A stretch of 64,000 nucleotides of DNA from Larix kaempferi (Eukaryota; Streptophyta; Pinopsida; Pinales; Pinaceae), in NCBI GenBank assembly GCA_027924585.1, contig BSBM01000372.1, forward strand, positions 34,495,001-34,559,000, in the 5' to 3' direction. Shown here piece by piece: positions 34,561 through 46,938 of this stretch. Numbering within the stretch: the stretch's first letter is position 1; each line of letters starts with the position of its first letter. The translations under genes were made by a program, and so were the position numbers. Below the pieces are notes generated by a model. It was not told the origin of the DNA. It made no database searches and was given only the letters and a program-made list of their open reading frames with translations.

Positions 34561-35204
34561 TGTTGATGTATTTGTAACTTCAAAATGTATTTCATATATG
34601 TATATTGTATTCCTATAGAGATTTTATTATTCCTCTATACGGAAGTGTTTGTACTCCTATAGAGATATTATTATTCCTCTATACGAAAGTGTCGTCATTT
34701 ATATTGTAAGTGTCGTAACTTATACTTGATGGGTTATTAGACCACCTTGTTGGGGTCGGCCCTGTATAAGTCATGTGGGTTAAAGGGTTATTAGGCCACC
34801 CTATTGGGGGACAACCCTGTCAGCATTATGTTATGTGGTTAAGTTAAGGCCGACCTAGTAAAGGTTATTAGGCAAGTCAAGTCAAGTATAAATAGAGTGC
34901 GGGAGGCACTCTATTTGATCATTCACTTTCTCACTCACACACTCATTGAAGAGTGGCGCACTAGTGGAGGAGGAGAAGCTGCTGCTAGGAGGACTATATC
35001 TTGTACTTGGGTTGTATCATTGCTCTATCTATCTCTGAGGAAGTTGCGGGGTTTTTCACCTTCTTGGTTTTTTCCCCGATGAAACTCTGTGTCTCTTATG
35101 TGCTTGCATTATTGTGTCCATGATTGATATGTTGTAGATATGCTGTACATGTTATTCTATCAGTTAAGATCCTAGATTAGATTGAAATTTCTGAAAAACT
35201 AACA
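34561..35204 (+). repeat. Copia 5' LTR
   Basis: 644 bp, TG...CA, preceded by TSD GTGGA. A short inner repeat TATTCCTCTATACGGAAGTGT occurs about twice near 34628-34690. Confidence 0.95.
34887..34914 (+). promoter_or_regulatory. TATA box plus stem-loop at presumed transcript start (copia LTR)
   Basis: TATAAATA (34887-34894) merges into ATAGAGTGC, loop GGGAG, GCACTCTAT (34892-34914), a 9-bp perfect stem. The 3' LTR copy has one mismatch. A transcript starting about 25 bases after the TATA box would begin within or just after the 3' arm. Confidence 0.5.
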
Positions 35205-35216
35205 TGGTATCAGAGC
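35205..35216 (+). other. Primer binding site, initiator Met tRNA
   Basis: TGGTATCAGAGC directly abuts the LTR; this is the classic plant copia primer site. Confidence 0.9.
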
Positions 35217-37877
35217 TAGCCTAAAATAAGGCATGGTATGGCATTTATGACACTTGTTGCACTTGCAAAGCTAGGGCTTGATATAGCAAAAACCAGTCAT
35301 CGTAGCACTTTTGCTATAAATACATTTTAGGGAAGTTTCAAGATATTAAAATCTTGTAGGTCGAATATAAGATCCCCATGTACCTTGCTTCCGAAGGAGA
35401 GCCTCTAATTCATTGTACTTTCAGATTTATGATCTGTACAATATAGGGTTTTTGCCTCTTCTAGATCTAAGTCATAAACAGGTGACCTAGGAAAAAAGGT
35501 CACAACTTGGGCTAGGAAGATCCAAATGAAATTTCATAAAATGTGGAAGGTAGGGAACGGATTGTACTTTCACAAGTATGATTTCTAGAGGCCGAAATTA
35601 AACTAGTGACACATGGCACTCCATACAAGTTCGCTCTCCTGTTTTATCTCATAAATAGGTCACATTGCGACACTTGGCATAACTCTCTCTTAGATAATCC
35701 ATTTGAGGTCATACCTATGGGGTTGGAAAGCTAACAGGTCAGGCCACCACAAGAAGAATTTTTAGACACACAAGAAGAATTTTTAGACCCTGTAGATCTG
35801 AAATTTCAGAGTTACACTAGAAACAATCAAGTGCATATTTCTGTCAAAACAGAACTGGTTTTTGAGCACCTTCATTCATGGCTTCGAGAATTTAGGGTTT
35901 TGGAGAATGTTGGAATTTTTTGTATCGGAGACCACGGCTGGATTCTCATCATCGAAATCAAAATTTAGAGACCAAGATCAAATTTTTTGGTTGGGCAGAA
36001 GGCCGGGCTTGATCAAACCCTAGTTCAGGACTTTGATTGGAAAGGTGAAAAATTAGGGCTTCTTCAAAAATGGGAATTTTTTAAATTTGTGACCATAGCT
36101 AGAAGCTCCTTGGAAAAATCGAATTTTAGAGCTTTGGATCAAACTATTTGGTTGGGTGAAGCTCCGGGAAACTCAAACCCTAATTCAGGGGCCTCCCTAG
36201 TGAATCCAGAAGATTGAAAAGCAAATTTTAAGGGTGAAACTTTGCAGTTTTCAAATTATGAGTATACTAGGTTGATCAGCTCATCAAGGTGCATCTTTCT
36301 ATCCTTTCAGAAGTTTGAAATTCAAAGTTTGAATCTTTAGGGTTTCCCTGACAAACCCTAATCCAACTCCAGATCTAGTTCTGCAAATCAAGTGGATTGG
36401 GTTAATCCTAGAAGAGAATGGATTGGTCACCTGCATAAGTGAAGAAGTTCCAGTTTCATAGGGAGATGAGGCTAAGGCCTTACATAAGAAGATTACAAGC
36501 AAACTCGACAGGTATGACTTACGGGTATGTTTTGAAATCTGTTCATGATTAAGTTTATGATATGTTTGTCTTCATTAAGATTAGTACAATCTTGATTAAT
36601 TTTAGACTTGTCGTATCACCTTAGTAAAAATATGAACGCATGATAGAAGGTATTCATTGATTAGGGTTTTGACACTTATGATTGTACTAATGCATTGTGG
36701 TGTTGTATGAGGTTGATGTTGTCCGCTAACATGAAAGGTACATCAAGAAAGACAAATCATGTTCTAGTTCAAGAACATATGACCGTGGTGACATGAAGAC
36801 AAAGATTCATCCATTGTCATGGATCACATAGAAGATCTACTTACGAGGTATGTATAACTTGGTTCTATAATGGTTAACTTATGAGATATGTAGGTTACTA
36901 GCACAAGTCATTGAAGAGAACAAGAAGACAGTATGCGGGTATGTTAGACATAACTAGCTAGCATGCTAATCCAGGTATGTTTTTCCTATATCTAGTTAGA
37001 ATCCTAACTTTTGTTAGGATCTCTTATATAAGTATACATGGCATGATTGATAATGATTATTTATGAAGTTAGAAATTTATCATGGGTTTAGGCATATTAT
37101 GCTTCTTACTTTGATTGATGATATGACTAACCAGAAAAGTCCTATGGTCAAATAGGAATATTCATGAGTAAAAGAATTGTGATAAATTATCTGTGTATGA
37201 AATGATCTTGACCATACATGTTTAAGATTATTGTGTTTTGATAGTATTAAGATTATACTAATGAATGTATGATTATGTATGAGATCTCGAGGATAACACT
37301 ATGATGAGACTAGTAAGTATGCATAGTGATCGAGGATGGATATAAATTCAAAGACAAGTAATCCAGGAAGCAAAGATCAAGAGGGAGCACACTCCAGTAG
37401 TTCCTGTAAGGAAGAAAATATTGAGAGGGAGTCCACCCTACAACCAAACAAAGATAAGTATTTAAATTATCATTTCTTGCATACTTGTTTGTTTAAATAA
37501 TATTGCTCAATGATGTCTATGCTTATGTTCCTAGACTTAGGGTGTGTATTATGCATATTAGAATAATTGAATTAATGAACAGTATACTACTAATATGCAT
37601 GTGGTGGGTAAGTGGCCTATGGCACTGTACAACATTCCATTGCTACTTATATAGAATGAAACCTCTTTGCTGACATGTTGGGAGTTGTGCACACTCTTAA
37701 CAATGTTCTGGTAGAGATTGGAAGGCATCTAGAAAGTTACAGGATATGGATAAATGTTGTATTGAAGCATTGGATAAAATAATTGCATGATTGTATGACA
37801 TATTTCTTTATGTGTAAGAATTTTTTTCTAAAAACTATGAGATGTTTCTAATCATGCAATTTAACTTGTTTTGTAGG
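35217..37877 (+). other. Copia internal region lacking recognisable gag, protease and integrase
   Basis: No CCHC knuckle, no protease and no integrase motif found in any frame. A diverged ~165-bp direct repeat lies at about 35905-36195 (GGAATTTTTT, CAAATTTTTTGGTTGGGC, CAAACCCTA). Either deleted or replaced by unrelated sequence. Confidence 0.6.
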
Positions 37878-39482
37878 AAAGATCGTATACCATCACCTAC
37901 AAAAGAAGGACTACAACATTTGTTCCAATAGCGAAGTTCAAACTATCTATTGAAGATATTGAAGAATCTGAAGTTCCCAGGATACGGGATACAGTAAAAG
38001 GATGCCATGGTCGAGAAGTACCAATCGATCATGTTTGGGATGTGGTCCCAATACCTGAAGGGAAGTTTGTTGTGACTTCCAAGTGGATCTATAAGATCAA
38101 GCATGCTGTAGATGGTAGCGTGGAGAAATACAAAGAGAGGTTTGTAGCTCGTGGCTTCTCCTAGAAAGAGGGATTAACTATGAAGAGACTTTTGCACCTG
38201 TAGCCAAGTACACTTCCATCAGATCAGTACTTGCTCTGGCTGCAGTGATGAAGTGGAAGATACACCAGATGGATGTAAAGACAGCTTTCTTGAATGGTGT
38301 AGTCGAAGAGGAAATGTATGTGGAGCAACCACTCAGTTTTGAGACATATGACAGGGAGTCATATGTGTGCAAGTTGAAGAAATCCTTGTATGGCTTGAAG
38401 CAAGCTCCTAGGACTTGGTATGGTAGGATAGATAGCTTTCTATCCAGTTTGGGATTTACCAAGAGTAAAGCAGATTCCAACCTTTACTACAAGGTTGAGG
38501 AAGGCAATCCTGTGATACTACTTCTGTATGTGGATGACCTGTTTGTTACAAGTGAGGATGGATTGATTGCCTGTACCAAGAGGAAGCTTGCTGCCAAGTT
38601 CAAGATGAAGGAATTGGGGATGATGCACTATTTTCTAGGCATGGAGGTGTGGCAGAGTGCAGATGGGATCTTCCTTGGACAAGGGAAGTATGCAATAGAG
38701 ATCCTGAAGAGGTTCGGGATGATGGACTGCAAGGCCATGGCCACACCTATGGCACCGAACCTGAAGCTTCTGTGTGATGCTTCATCTGAGTCGGTTGATG
38801 TCACGATGTATCGTCAGATGATTGGGTCCTTGATGTGCCTGACGAACACGAGACCATATATTTTCTTTGCGGTGAACACATTGAGCCAGTTCTTGACGGA
38901 TCCCAGAGGTGTTCAGCTAGTTGCGGTAAAGCATATTCTGAGGTACCTGAAGGGTACAATTGATTATGGGCTCGAGTATGATGCGAATCAAAAGTTTAAC
39001 CTACAGGGTTATGTTGATTCAGACTGGGCAAGTAGTGCTGCAAATAGGAAGAGCACATTTGGGTGCTGCTTCAATATGGGATCAGGTGTGATCTCTTGGT
39101 TTAGCAGGAAGCAGTCCTGCATAGCACTGAGTACAGCTGAGGCAGAGTATGTTGTTTGGCTAGTTGTGAGGCAGTATGGCTGAGGAAGCTATTATCAGAG
39201 TTATTTGATCTAACGTTGGATGCTACTAGTATCTTTTGTGACAACCAGAGTTGTGTGAAGATTTCTGAGAACCCAGTGTTCCATGACAGGTCGAAGCACA
39301 TTGAGATCAAATATCACTATATCAGTGATATGGTGCAGAGAGGAGCAGTGAAGCTCTTGTATGTTGCGACGGATGAGCAGGTTGCAGATGTACTGACGAA
39401 ACCACTAGCTAGAGTGAAGTCTGAGTACTTTAGAGAGAGGCTTGGTGTTCTTCAGATTGACGACACTTCGAGGAAGAAGTGA
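37878..39482 (+). pseudogene. pol: Copia reverse transcriptase-RNase H
   Basis: Copies element RNA into DNA. Starts in frame around TTFVPIAKFKLSIED, then VWDVVPIPEGK and KWIYKIKHAVDGSVEKYKERF. A TAG at 38162 lies in GFS*KEG, then a one-base loss near 38172. From 38245 the RT core is clean: QMDVKTAFLNG (first Asp), SLYGLKQAPRTWY, and LLLYVDDLF with YVDD at 38527-38538, so all three catalytic Asp are present. RNase H has GYVDSDWASS and ALSTAEAEYVV. A two-base insertion at about 39157-39159 shifts the frame; SCEAVWLRKL, DNQSCVKI, KHIEIKYHYI and ADVLTKPLAR then complete the domain to a stop at 39482. It is one of the best preserved coding regions in the window. Confidence 0.9.
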
Positions 39483-39589
39483 TGGACACATTTGCAGGAG
39501 CCATTCCAAGCATGGTGAGAGGAGGATCCTTCCCATGGCTGTGGATATAAGCATTGTGTGATGAGTATCAGGACGATGCTCCAGTTACT

Positions 39590-40110
39590 GCTCTGTATGC
39601 ATCATGTTGGATGCTTGTTATGATCAGTTGGATCATGTATATGTGTATGCATCATGTTGGATGCTTGTTATGATCAGTTGGATCATGTATTTGTATATGC
39701 ATCATGTTAGATGCTTGATATGATCAGGTGGATCATGCATTTGTATATGCATCATGTTGGATGCTTGATATGACCAGGTGGATCATGTATTTATGTATGT
39801 ATCAGGTGGATGCATTGTATGATCAGGTAGATCATGTACTTATGTATGTATTAGGTGGATACTTGTATGATCAGGTAGATCATGTAATGATATGTATCAG
39901 GTGGATCATTTATTTGTGTATGTATCAGGTAGATACATTGTATGATCAGGTGGATCATGTATGATGATATGTATCAGGTGGATACATTGTATGATCAGGT
40001 GGATCATGTATTTGTGTATGTATCAGGTAGATACATTGTATGATCAAGTGGATCATGTATGATGATATGTATTAGGCAGATACATTGTATGCATGGTATG
40101 ATCAGGTTGA
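39590..40110 (+). repeat. Copia 3' array 1: ~45-60-bp ATGATCAGGTGGATCATG repeats
   Basis: ATGATCAGGTGGATCATG alternates with GTATGTATCAGGTGGATACATTG about ten times. The core is close to a palindrome (GATCA...TGGATC). Confidence 0.85.
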
Positions 40111-40119
40111 TCACAGATG

Positions 40120-40490
40120 ATGAGTATCGGGATGATGCTCTGGATGATATGCATCAGGATGATGCTATGATGATGATCAGGATGATCACAGATGACGAGC
40201 TTCAGGATGTTGCTCCAGATGATATGCATCAGGATGATGCTATGATGATGATCAGGATGATCACAGATGACGAGCTTTAGGATGTTGCTCCAGATGACAT
40301 GCATCAGGATGATGCTATGATGATGATCAGGATTATCATAGATGACGAGCTTCAGGATGTTGCTCCAGATGACATGCATCAGGATGATGCTATGATGATG
40401 ATATGGATGATCACAAATGACAAGCTTCAGGATGTTGCTCCAGATGACATGCATCAGGACGATGCAGTGATGATGATCGAGTTGATCATG
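40120..40490 (+). repeat. Copia 3' array 2: 75-bp unit, about 5 copies
   Basis: GATGACGAGCTTCAGGATG starts at 40191, 40266 and 40341 (exactly 75 bp apart). Because 75 is a multiple of three, frames stay open on both strands; I read these as chance frames. Confidence 0.9.
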
Positions 40491-40559
40491 TATACATTAG
40501 GATGATGTATGTTGAGTATCAAGTTGATACTCTGTGGCCGTGGATAGGTTGTGCAGGTA

Positions 40560-41031
40560 GCATATAAAAGGTCCTTTAAAATATAGATAGGTCGAGCGGT
40601 GTGCTTGTAACAGCTTGGGATGCTCTATCGAGATCCATACAGGTAGAGCAGTGTGCTCATAACATCCTGGGATGCTTTGAGTAGGTTTTGCTATAGTTTC
40701 GCATAGAAAAGATCCTTTAAAATCCAGACAGGTAGAGTGGTGTGCTCGTAATAGCCTGGGATGATCTATCGAGATCTAGACAGGTAGAGCGGTATGCTCG
40801 TAACATCCTGGGATGCTCTGAGTAGGTTTTGCGAAAGTTCACATAGAAAAGATCCTTTAAAATCCGGACAGGTAGAGCGGTGTGCTCGTAATATCTTGGG
40901 ATTCTCTATCTAGATCCGAACAGGTAGAGCGGTATGCTTGTAACATCCTAGGATGCTCTGAGTAGGTTTTGCAAAAATTCACATAGAAAAGATCCTTTAA
41001 AACCCGGACAGGTAGAGCGGTGTGCTTGTAA
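40560..41031 (+). repeat. Copia 3' array 3: ~140-bp unit (51 + 89), continues at 43054-43140
   Basis: GTAGAGCGGTGTGCTCGTAA and CTGGGATGCTCT recur near 40591, 40642, 40732, 40783, 40871, 40923 and 41011, with alternating spacing of about 51 and 89. The solo LTR at 41032 splits the last unit. Confidence 0.85.
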
Positions 41032-43053
41032 TGTAATGTCCCTTGTTAGGAATTTTATCAAAATGGCAATTTTTCACTTTTTTTCCTAGTTAGACCTTTG
41101 ACTAGTTTTGATCTCTAGGTCCCAAATTTGCCCCAAATGATCCCAAATCTTCTGAGAAGATATATGAATGATATTAGAACATAAATATGTGTTTCAGGGA
41201 TGCCTTTGGACCTTTAAAATACTTCTGCAAATCCTCTTTCAATTCTGGTCAATGTAGGTAACTTTACTAGTGATTTCCCTTTAACTAGTATTGGTCTCTA
41301 GGTCTCAAATTGACTCCAAATCCCTTCAAATATTCAAGGAAGGGGTATGAATGATATTAGTACTTGAATATGATGTTTAGGGATGAAATATGGTCACCAA
41401 AATACCTCTGCAAACTCTCTTAAGATTCTGGACCAAGTATGCAATTTTACTAGTAATTTGGGGTTCAAATCCCCCTAAGGTAAGTACTGAAAATGGCTTC
41501 CCAAATGCCTCCAAACCCACTCAAATTTATGAAAAGAGGTATGTAATGTGTTAATTATTTTATTAAAGTCTCATATGCACCATTAATGTATTATTACAAC
41601 TATTCTCACCCTCTCCCATTCAACTGCAAAAATCCCCAATTCGACCCTTGGGGAAATGACACTATTTCACCTCCCAATACAACTAAACTGAGTAAAAATG
41701 CTTCAAATGCTCAATTACAGTACATGAAACTTGTAGAAGACATCCATGGAAGTATATTTATCACAAATATATCAAAGAATCATCCATTCATTCGAAATCA
41801 TCATCAATACATTGGCTCACAACAAGGTAGTGGGGAAATGGCATTGTTCTTCCATTAAAAATGAGATTTATACATTTCTACTTGGAATTTCGACCTGAAA
41901 CTTTTTGGAGATGAATAAAAGAGTATTTAATTCATATCACAAAATAAATGGGGCATTAAAAGCTTCCCCAAAGAGTACAATAGCTCACCAAAAACGCCCT
42001 CCCTCAAGGATCAAGAATATGCCATCAAAACTGGAAATGGTTGAAGGAGTGAGCTGCAATAGAAGAAACCATGAGCTTCCATGTAGCTTACACCTGCAAA
42101 TAAAGACTCCATTAAATATCCAAATGAAAGGTCTGAATGGCCTTTCCAATTACCAACTTGGATGGGAATCTTTCACCCTCGAAATTGGCTAAGGCAAGAA
42201 ACTAGTCATCCACTAGCTCTCCCTCTTCACAAATGCAATTGCAAATTCTACAAATGATCAAAAGCTATTCTCATACTTTATTTCTACATTTTATAACCAA
42301 AATTAGCCTTCTAAGGGTCGAAATCCTCTTAATAGATTCAATAGATTTCCATTTAGGAAATATTCCAGATTTGCCACTTGTCTCCTAGTTCCAACCTTCC
42401 ATCTTCTCCCAAATTCGATTTTGAGTCTCTTTGGCTTCTCCAACTCCCAAATTCGCCTTCCTTGAGCCTATTTTTGGGGCTGACATGTCATAGTGGTCAG
42501 ATGTCAGAGGTCAGGTCTGCAATTTGTCATAGTTGTCATAGATTCTCCATCATTGGTGTCATAGGGGCTAGGGAATCTAGCCCAAGTGTACACAAACTTC
42601 CACTTTGACTCTTTATCTTCCATGGAGGTTACCAATCCTTCCCAATTCGACCTAAGATGATAAATGACATGTGTTATGACTTACCAACTCACCCAAGAGT
42701 GTTCACATTCCCATTAATTCGAATTTGCAAAAGAGAGATACCATGTATTATGAAAAATTAAGCTAGTGTGGGTCCCACATCCTCCATATGTCTCCAAAAC
42801 CATTTGTCACCTAGGATTTCTCTTGAATTTCTTTATTCACTCTATTTATTAAATACTTGAACCCTTCTAATGTCTAAACATCATTTATTATCCCTCTTAT
42901 TCCAAATCCCAAAGCTTCCACCCCAAACCTAGGAAACTAGTAATTTTCCTCCTTGGCAATTATTTGACCCTTAACATCAATTTTACAAAATCTAATGAAT
43001 ATGGCTAATGTGATCAGGCCATTGTGACCCAATTCCAAATTTGGGACATGACA
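41032..43053 (-). mobile_element. Solo LTR (family of the element at 53356-60906)
   Basis: On the plus strand it starts TGTAATGTCCC and ends GGGACATGACA, i.e. TGTCATG...CATTACA on the minus strand. The target duplicate is TGTAA (41027-41031) and CGTAA (43054-43058), differing at a CpG; the repeat array around it shows CGTAA is original. Its sequence (GATCCCAAAT, GGCCATTGTGACCCAAT) matches the 2.3-kb LTRs further right. A solo LTR is normally left when two LTRs recombine and the interior is lost. No gene inside. Confidence 0.85.
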
Positions 43054-43433
43054 CGTAACAGCCTGGGATGCTCTATCGAGATCCAGACAGGTAGAGCGGT
43101 GTCCTCGTAACATCCTGGGATGCTCTGAGTAGGTTTTGTGAAGGTCAACATGTAAAAGAACCTATAGTCTGTGCTAGGTTTTGTTGACGCATGTAATCAG
43201 TCCTAGGTTCCACAGTATGGCCAATGATGATGAAGACCTATAGGTGGTGGGCCTACATCCAGTATGAAAAAGGACTGGCTCTGTAGAACTTCCTATGACG
43301 AGTAGATTGGAGATTGATTGAGATAGCAACGGTAGTGACGATGACGATGATTCGAGGACGATGATTTGATGATGATGATCCAGAGAAGAAGACTTGTGCT
43401 AGCAAATTTGTGTCGAGAAATACCTTCCTAGTT

Positions 43434-43442
43434 AAGAGGGAG
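43434..43442 (+). other. Copia polypurine tract
   Basis: AAGAGGGAG directly before the 3' LTR. Confidence 0.8.
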
Positions 43443-44084
43443 TGTTGATGTATTTTTAACTTTGGAATGTATTTCAGATATGTATATTGTATTCCTATAG
43501 ATATGTTATTATTCCTCTATACGGAAGTGTTTGTATTCCTATAGAGATGTTATTATTCCTTTATATGGAAGTGTCATCATTTATATTGTAAGTGTCATAA
43601 CTTATACTTGATGGGTTATTAGACCACCTTGTTGGGTTCGGCCCTGTATAAGTCATGTGGGTTAAAGGGTTATTAGACCACCATATTGGGGGTCAGCCCT
43701 ATTAGCATTATGTTATGTGGTTAAGTTAAGGCCGGCCTAGTAAAGGTTATTAGGCAAGTCAAGTCAAGTATAAATAGAGTTCGGGAGGCACTCTATTTGA
43801 TCATTCACTTTCTCACTCACACACTCATTGGAGAGTGGCACACTCGTGGAGGAGGAGAAGCTGCTACTAGGAGGACTATCTCTTGTACTTGGGTTGTATG
43901 ATTGCTCTATCTATCTCTGAGGAAGTTGCGAGGTTTTTCACCTTCTTGGTTTTCCCCGGTGAAACTCTGTGTCTCTTGTGTGCTTGCATTATTGTGTCCA
44001 TGATTGATATGTTGTATATATGCTGTACATGTTATTCCCTCAGTTCAGATCCTAGATCAGATTGAAATTTCTGAAAAACTAACA
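43443..44084 (+). repeat. Copia 3' LTR
   Basis: 642 bp, TG...CA, followed by TSD GTGGA at 44085-44089. Confidence 0.95.
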
Positions 44085-45581
44085 GTGGAACACATTCGTT
44101 GAGGCCAGAAGTGTTCCCCTGAAGAAATCACAACGTTTACGACCTTGTTCAAGCAATTTCGAGACGTGTTTGCTTGGACTTATGAGGAGATGCCCATGAT
44201 AGACCCCGCTATTGTTTCACACATGATTCAAACCTATCTTGACACTAAACCAGTCCGACAAATTTGCGACCGGTGCACCCCCGAAATACTGCGGAAATCA
44301 AGGCAGAGATTGAAAAGCTCTTGAAAGATGGTTTTATTTACCCTATCTCGTTGACAGAATGGATCTCAAACATCATCCCTGTAGCTAAAAAGCAGGGTAC
44401 CATTTGTGTCTACGTCGATTATTGAGATCTCAACAAGGCTTGTCCCAAGGACAATTACCCGACTCCCTTTATCGACCAGATCATCGACAACTGTGTGGGA
44501 AGTGTCATCTTTTAATTCATGGATGGATTTTCCGGCTACAACAAAATTGAGATCCATCTGTCCTTGGGATGCGTTTGATTATATCAAGCTTCCTTTTGGT
44601 CTTAAAAATGTTGGTGCCAGATTCCAGCAGGCCATGTCGTATTCCTTTCACGATGTGAAGGACTTTGTGGAACCTTAATTGGATGATCTACCTACCCACT
44701 CACGGCAGCACGAGTACCACATTGATCATCTGATAACGGTTTTCCTCAGATGCAGGCGGTATAACATCCGCCTAAACCCTCACAAGTGCATCTTCTGCAT
44801 CGAGTCTGGACGACTCCTCGGTTTGATAGTCTCAAAAGATGGGATCCGCATTGATCCCCTGAGGGTGGCAACCATCATCGCTCTTCCACCTCCCACCAAC
44901 ATAACGGAACTTCAAAGTTTGCAAGGGAAGGAAACTTATTTAAGGATTTTTGTCTGTAATTTCATGCAAAAGACACAGGGCAACATGAGATTAATGAAGA
45001 AAGATGTCCCATTCATATGGGATGACCAAGCTCAACAATATTTTGAAATCTTAAAACATGCTATCACGCATGCCCCTGTGCTCCAGCCGCCTAATTACTA
45101 CAAGGATTATATCCTTTATCTTGCTGCTTCTGCCACCACGATCGCCATGGTCTTGGTCCAAGAAGACAACAATGCCCAGGAGCATGTGATATACAGCGCA
45201 AGTAAGGGTCTCATTGATGCCGAAACTCGTTATTCACATGTCAAGAAACTCGCTCTTGCGGCAGTCATTTCCGTCCAAAAGTTGCGACATTACATCTTGC
45301 TTCGCACCGCCACCATCATTGCCGATTCAAACCCCATGTACCACATTTTGACACGTCAGGTGCTTGGGGGAAAGTATTCACGCTGGATTGTGATACTGCA
45401 AGAATTTGATCTCCTTTTTGAAAAGGATAAGTCAAAAAATTCTTTGGTGTTTGCTGAGCTAATCTGCGATCTTCCCCCGGCTGATGTCGATTTTGAGCCT
45501 AATGATTCTCTTCCAGATGAATCATTGTTCCTCATCAACACATCTGATCTGTGGTATGGAGATATCACTTTATATCTTTAG
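44085..45581 (+). pseudogene. pol: Gypsy II reverse transcriptase and first RNase H
   Basis: Resumes gag-pro in the same frame: TFTTLFKQFRDVFAW, EEMPMIDPAIVSHM. A frame change near 44255 leads to KAEIEKLLKDGFIYPIS, then NKACPKDNYPTPFIDQI and DAFDYIKLPFGLKN with several stops. The catalytic box reads *-L-D-D (44676-44687), with TAA where Tyr is expected. 44679-45581 is clean and holds the RT thumb (HKCIFCIESGRLLGLIVSKDGI) and the first RNase H. There the first catalytic Asp is replaced (LAASATTIA), while the Glu (AETRYSHVKKLALA) and a second Asp (IADSNPMYHIL) remain. So both RT and RNase H are dead in this copy. Confidence 0.9.
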
Positions 45582-45605
45582 ACCCAACGTTTCATCCCCC
45601 AACTC

Positions 45606-46795
45606 TTGCGAGACGACCGTCGTCGCATACGTCACCATGCAAAGTATTATCTAATCATCAACGATACTTTGTATCATCGCGGTATCAATTCTATCGTTCG
45701 ATGTTGTCTCACTCATGAAGAGGCTGAACACATTATAAATGACTGTCACATTGGGGCGTGTGGTGGTCATCTCTTTGGGATGGCTATAGCCCAGAAGATA
45801 CTTCGTGCAGGATATTTTTGGCCATGTATCTTCAAAGATTGTATCGAGACCGTCAAAAAATGTCCTCCATGCTAGCACTTCCAAACTAAGAAGCGCACCC
45901 ACCCCGCCTCGTTACACCCGGTTATTGCCGTTGGCCCCTTCACTAAATGGGGCATCGAATTCATGCACTGTAAGCCTACCTCGGTCGGGGGGCATGGTTA
46001 CGTCATGTAGCCGTGGATTACTGTACAAGGTGGGCCGAGGCTATTCCTACATACACGGAAGATGGCAAAACCGCTTCACTCTTCATGTTTAATCATGTTA
46101 TAGCGTTGTTTGGAGTTCCTCAAGCTATAGTTCCTGCCCATGGTTCTCACTTCATGAACCACATGGTTGATGAGTTGAGCACTAGATTGGGTTTTCTCCA
46201 TGAAAATTCAACACAGTACTACCCACAGTCCAATAGAAAAGTAGAGGCCATTAACAAGGTCTTGAAAACCATGATCCAACGCATGGTGGGTACGCACAAC
46301 TCCAACTGGCATAATATGCTCTTCTCCACACTATGGGATTATCGAACTTCCGTTAAGACCACCACTAGATTTACTCCCTTCCAACTAGTGTATGGATTGG
46401 AGGACGTCCTTCCGATAGACTGCGAGATTCCATCCCTCAAACTCGCAGTTGAACTTCTCCCTAACACTACTGTTGAGGAAGAACGCTTCCTCTACCTAGC
46501 TCAATTCGATGAGACTCGTCGCGATGCTGCTCTTGCTAATGAGGCTCATAAGAAACACATCAAAGCATAGTACGACAAGTCAGTAGAACCTCGCATCTAT
46601 AGCGAAGGTGATTTGGTCCTTACATATGACCAAAGACATGATAAGTTGGGGGCAGGAAAGTTTGAGTCCATGCGGCATGGACCCTGCGTAGTGAAACACG
46701 TCTTAGAGAAGGGAGCTTACGAGCTTGAATACTATGACGAGATATCTTTAGGTGAACCTCGCAATGGGATTTACCTGAAGAGGTACTATGCCTAA
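45606..46795 (+). pseudogene. pol: Gypsy II integrase
   Basis: Inserts element DNA into the genome. The zinc-binding HHCC region is in 45700-45875 (DCHIGACGGH, KKCPPC). The core follows in changing frames: WGIEF at about 45950 has Glu (45957-45959) where the first catalytic Asp belongs. VPAHGSHF has Ala (46136-46138) where the second Asp belongs. The last Glu is kept (YYPQSNRKVEAINK). The C-terminal part, 46613-46795, has GAGKFESMRHGPCVVKHVLEKGAYEL and LGEPRNGIYLKRYYA, typical of this lineage, and ends at a natural stop. Two of three catalytic residues are lost besides the frame breaks. Confidence 0.85.
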
Positions 46796-46938
46796 GTCTT
46801 TCATGCATAAGTACTTTGTATATGTTGTATATGGCGTGTGTGTGTTTTGTGTGGTGTGATGCTTTGATTTTTTGCGTGCTTAGGTCTTGTTTCGTTACTT
46901 ATACCATGTTCTATCTGCATGTGTAGATGGAAACTTGA

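Larger units (their letters stand above)
34561..44084 (+). mobile_element. Ty1/copia element nested in Gypsy II
   Basis: LTRs 34561-35204 and 43443-44084 (TGTTGATG ... AACTAACA), TSD GTGGA on both sides (34556-34560, 44085-44089), primer site TGGTATCAGAGC. The only recognised coding part is RT-RNase H; gag, protease and integrase are absent, so it could move only with help. The 3' region is full of tandem arrays, one of which hosts a solo LTR. Hand comparison of the first 280 LTR bases gave 21 differences (about 7.5%). Confidence 0.95.

Noticed and set aside
40053-40505. Open frames on both strands with DDMHQDDAMMM or HHHSIILMH repeats
   Set aside because: The 75-bp tandem unit is a multiple of three and lacks stops, so any frame stays open. 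No start context or domain.
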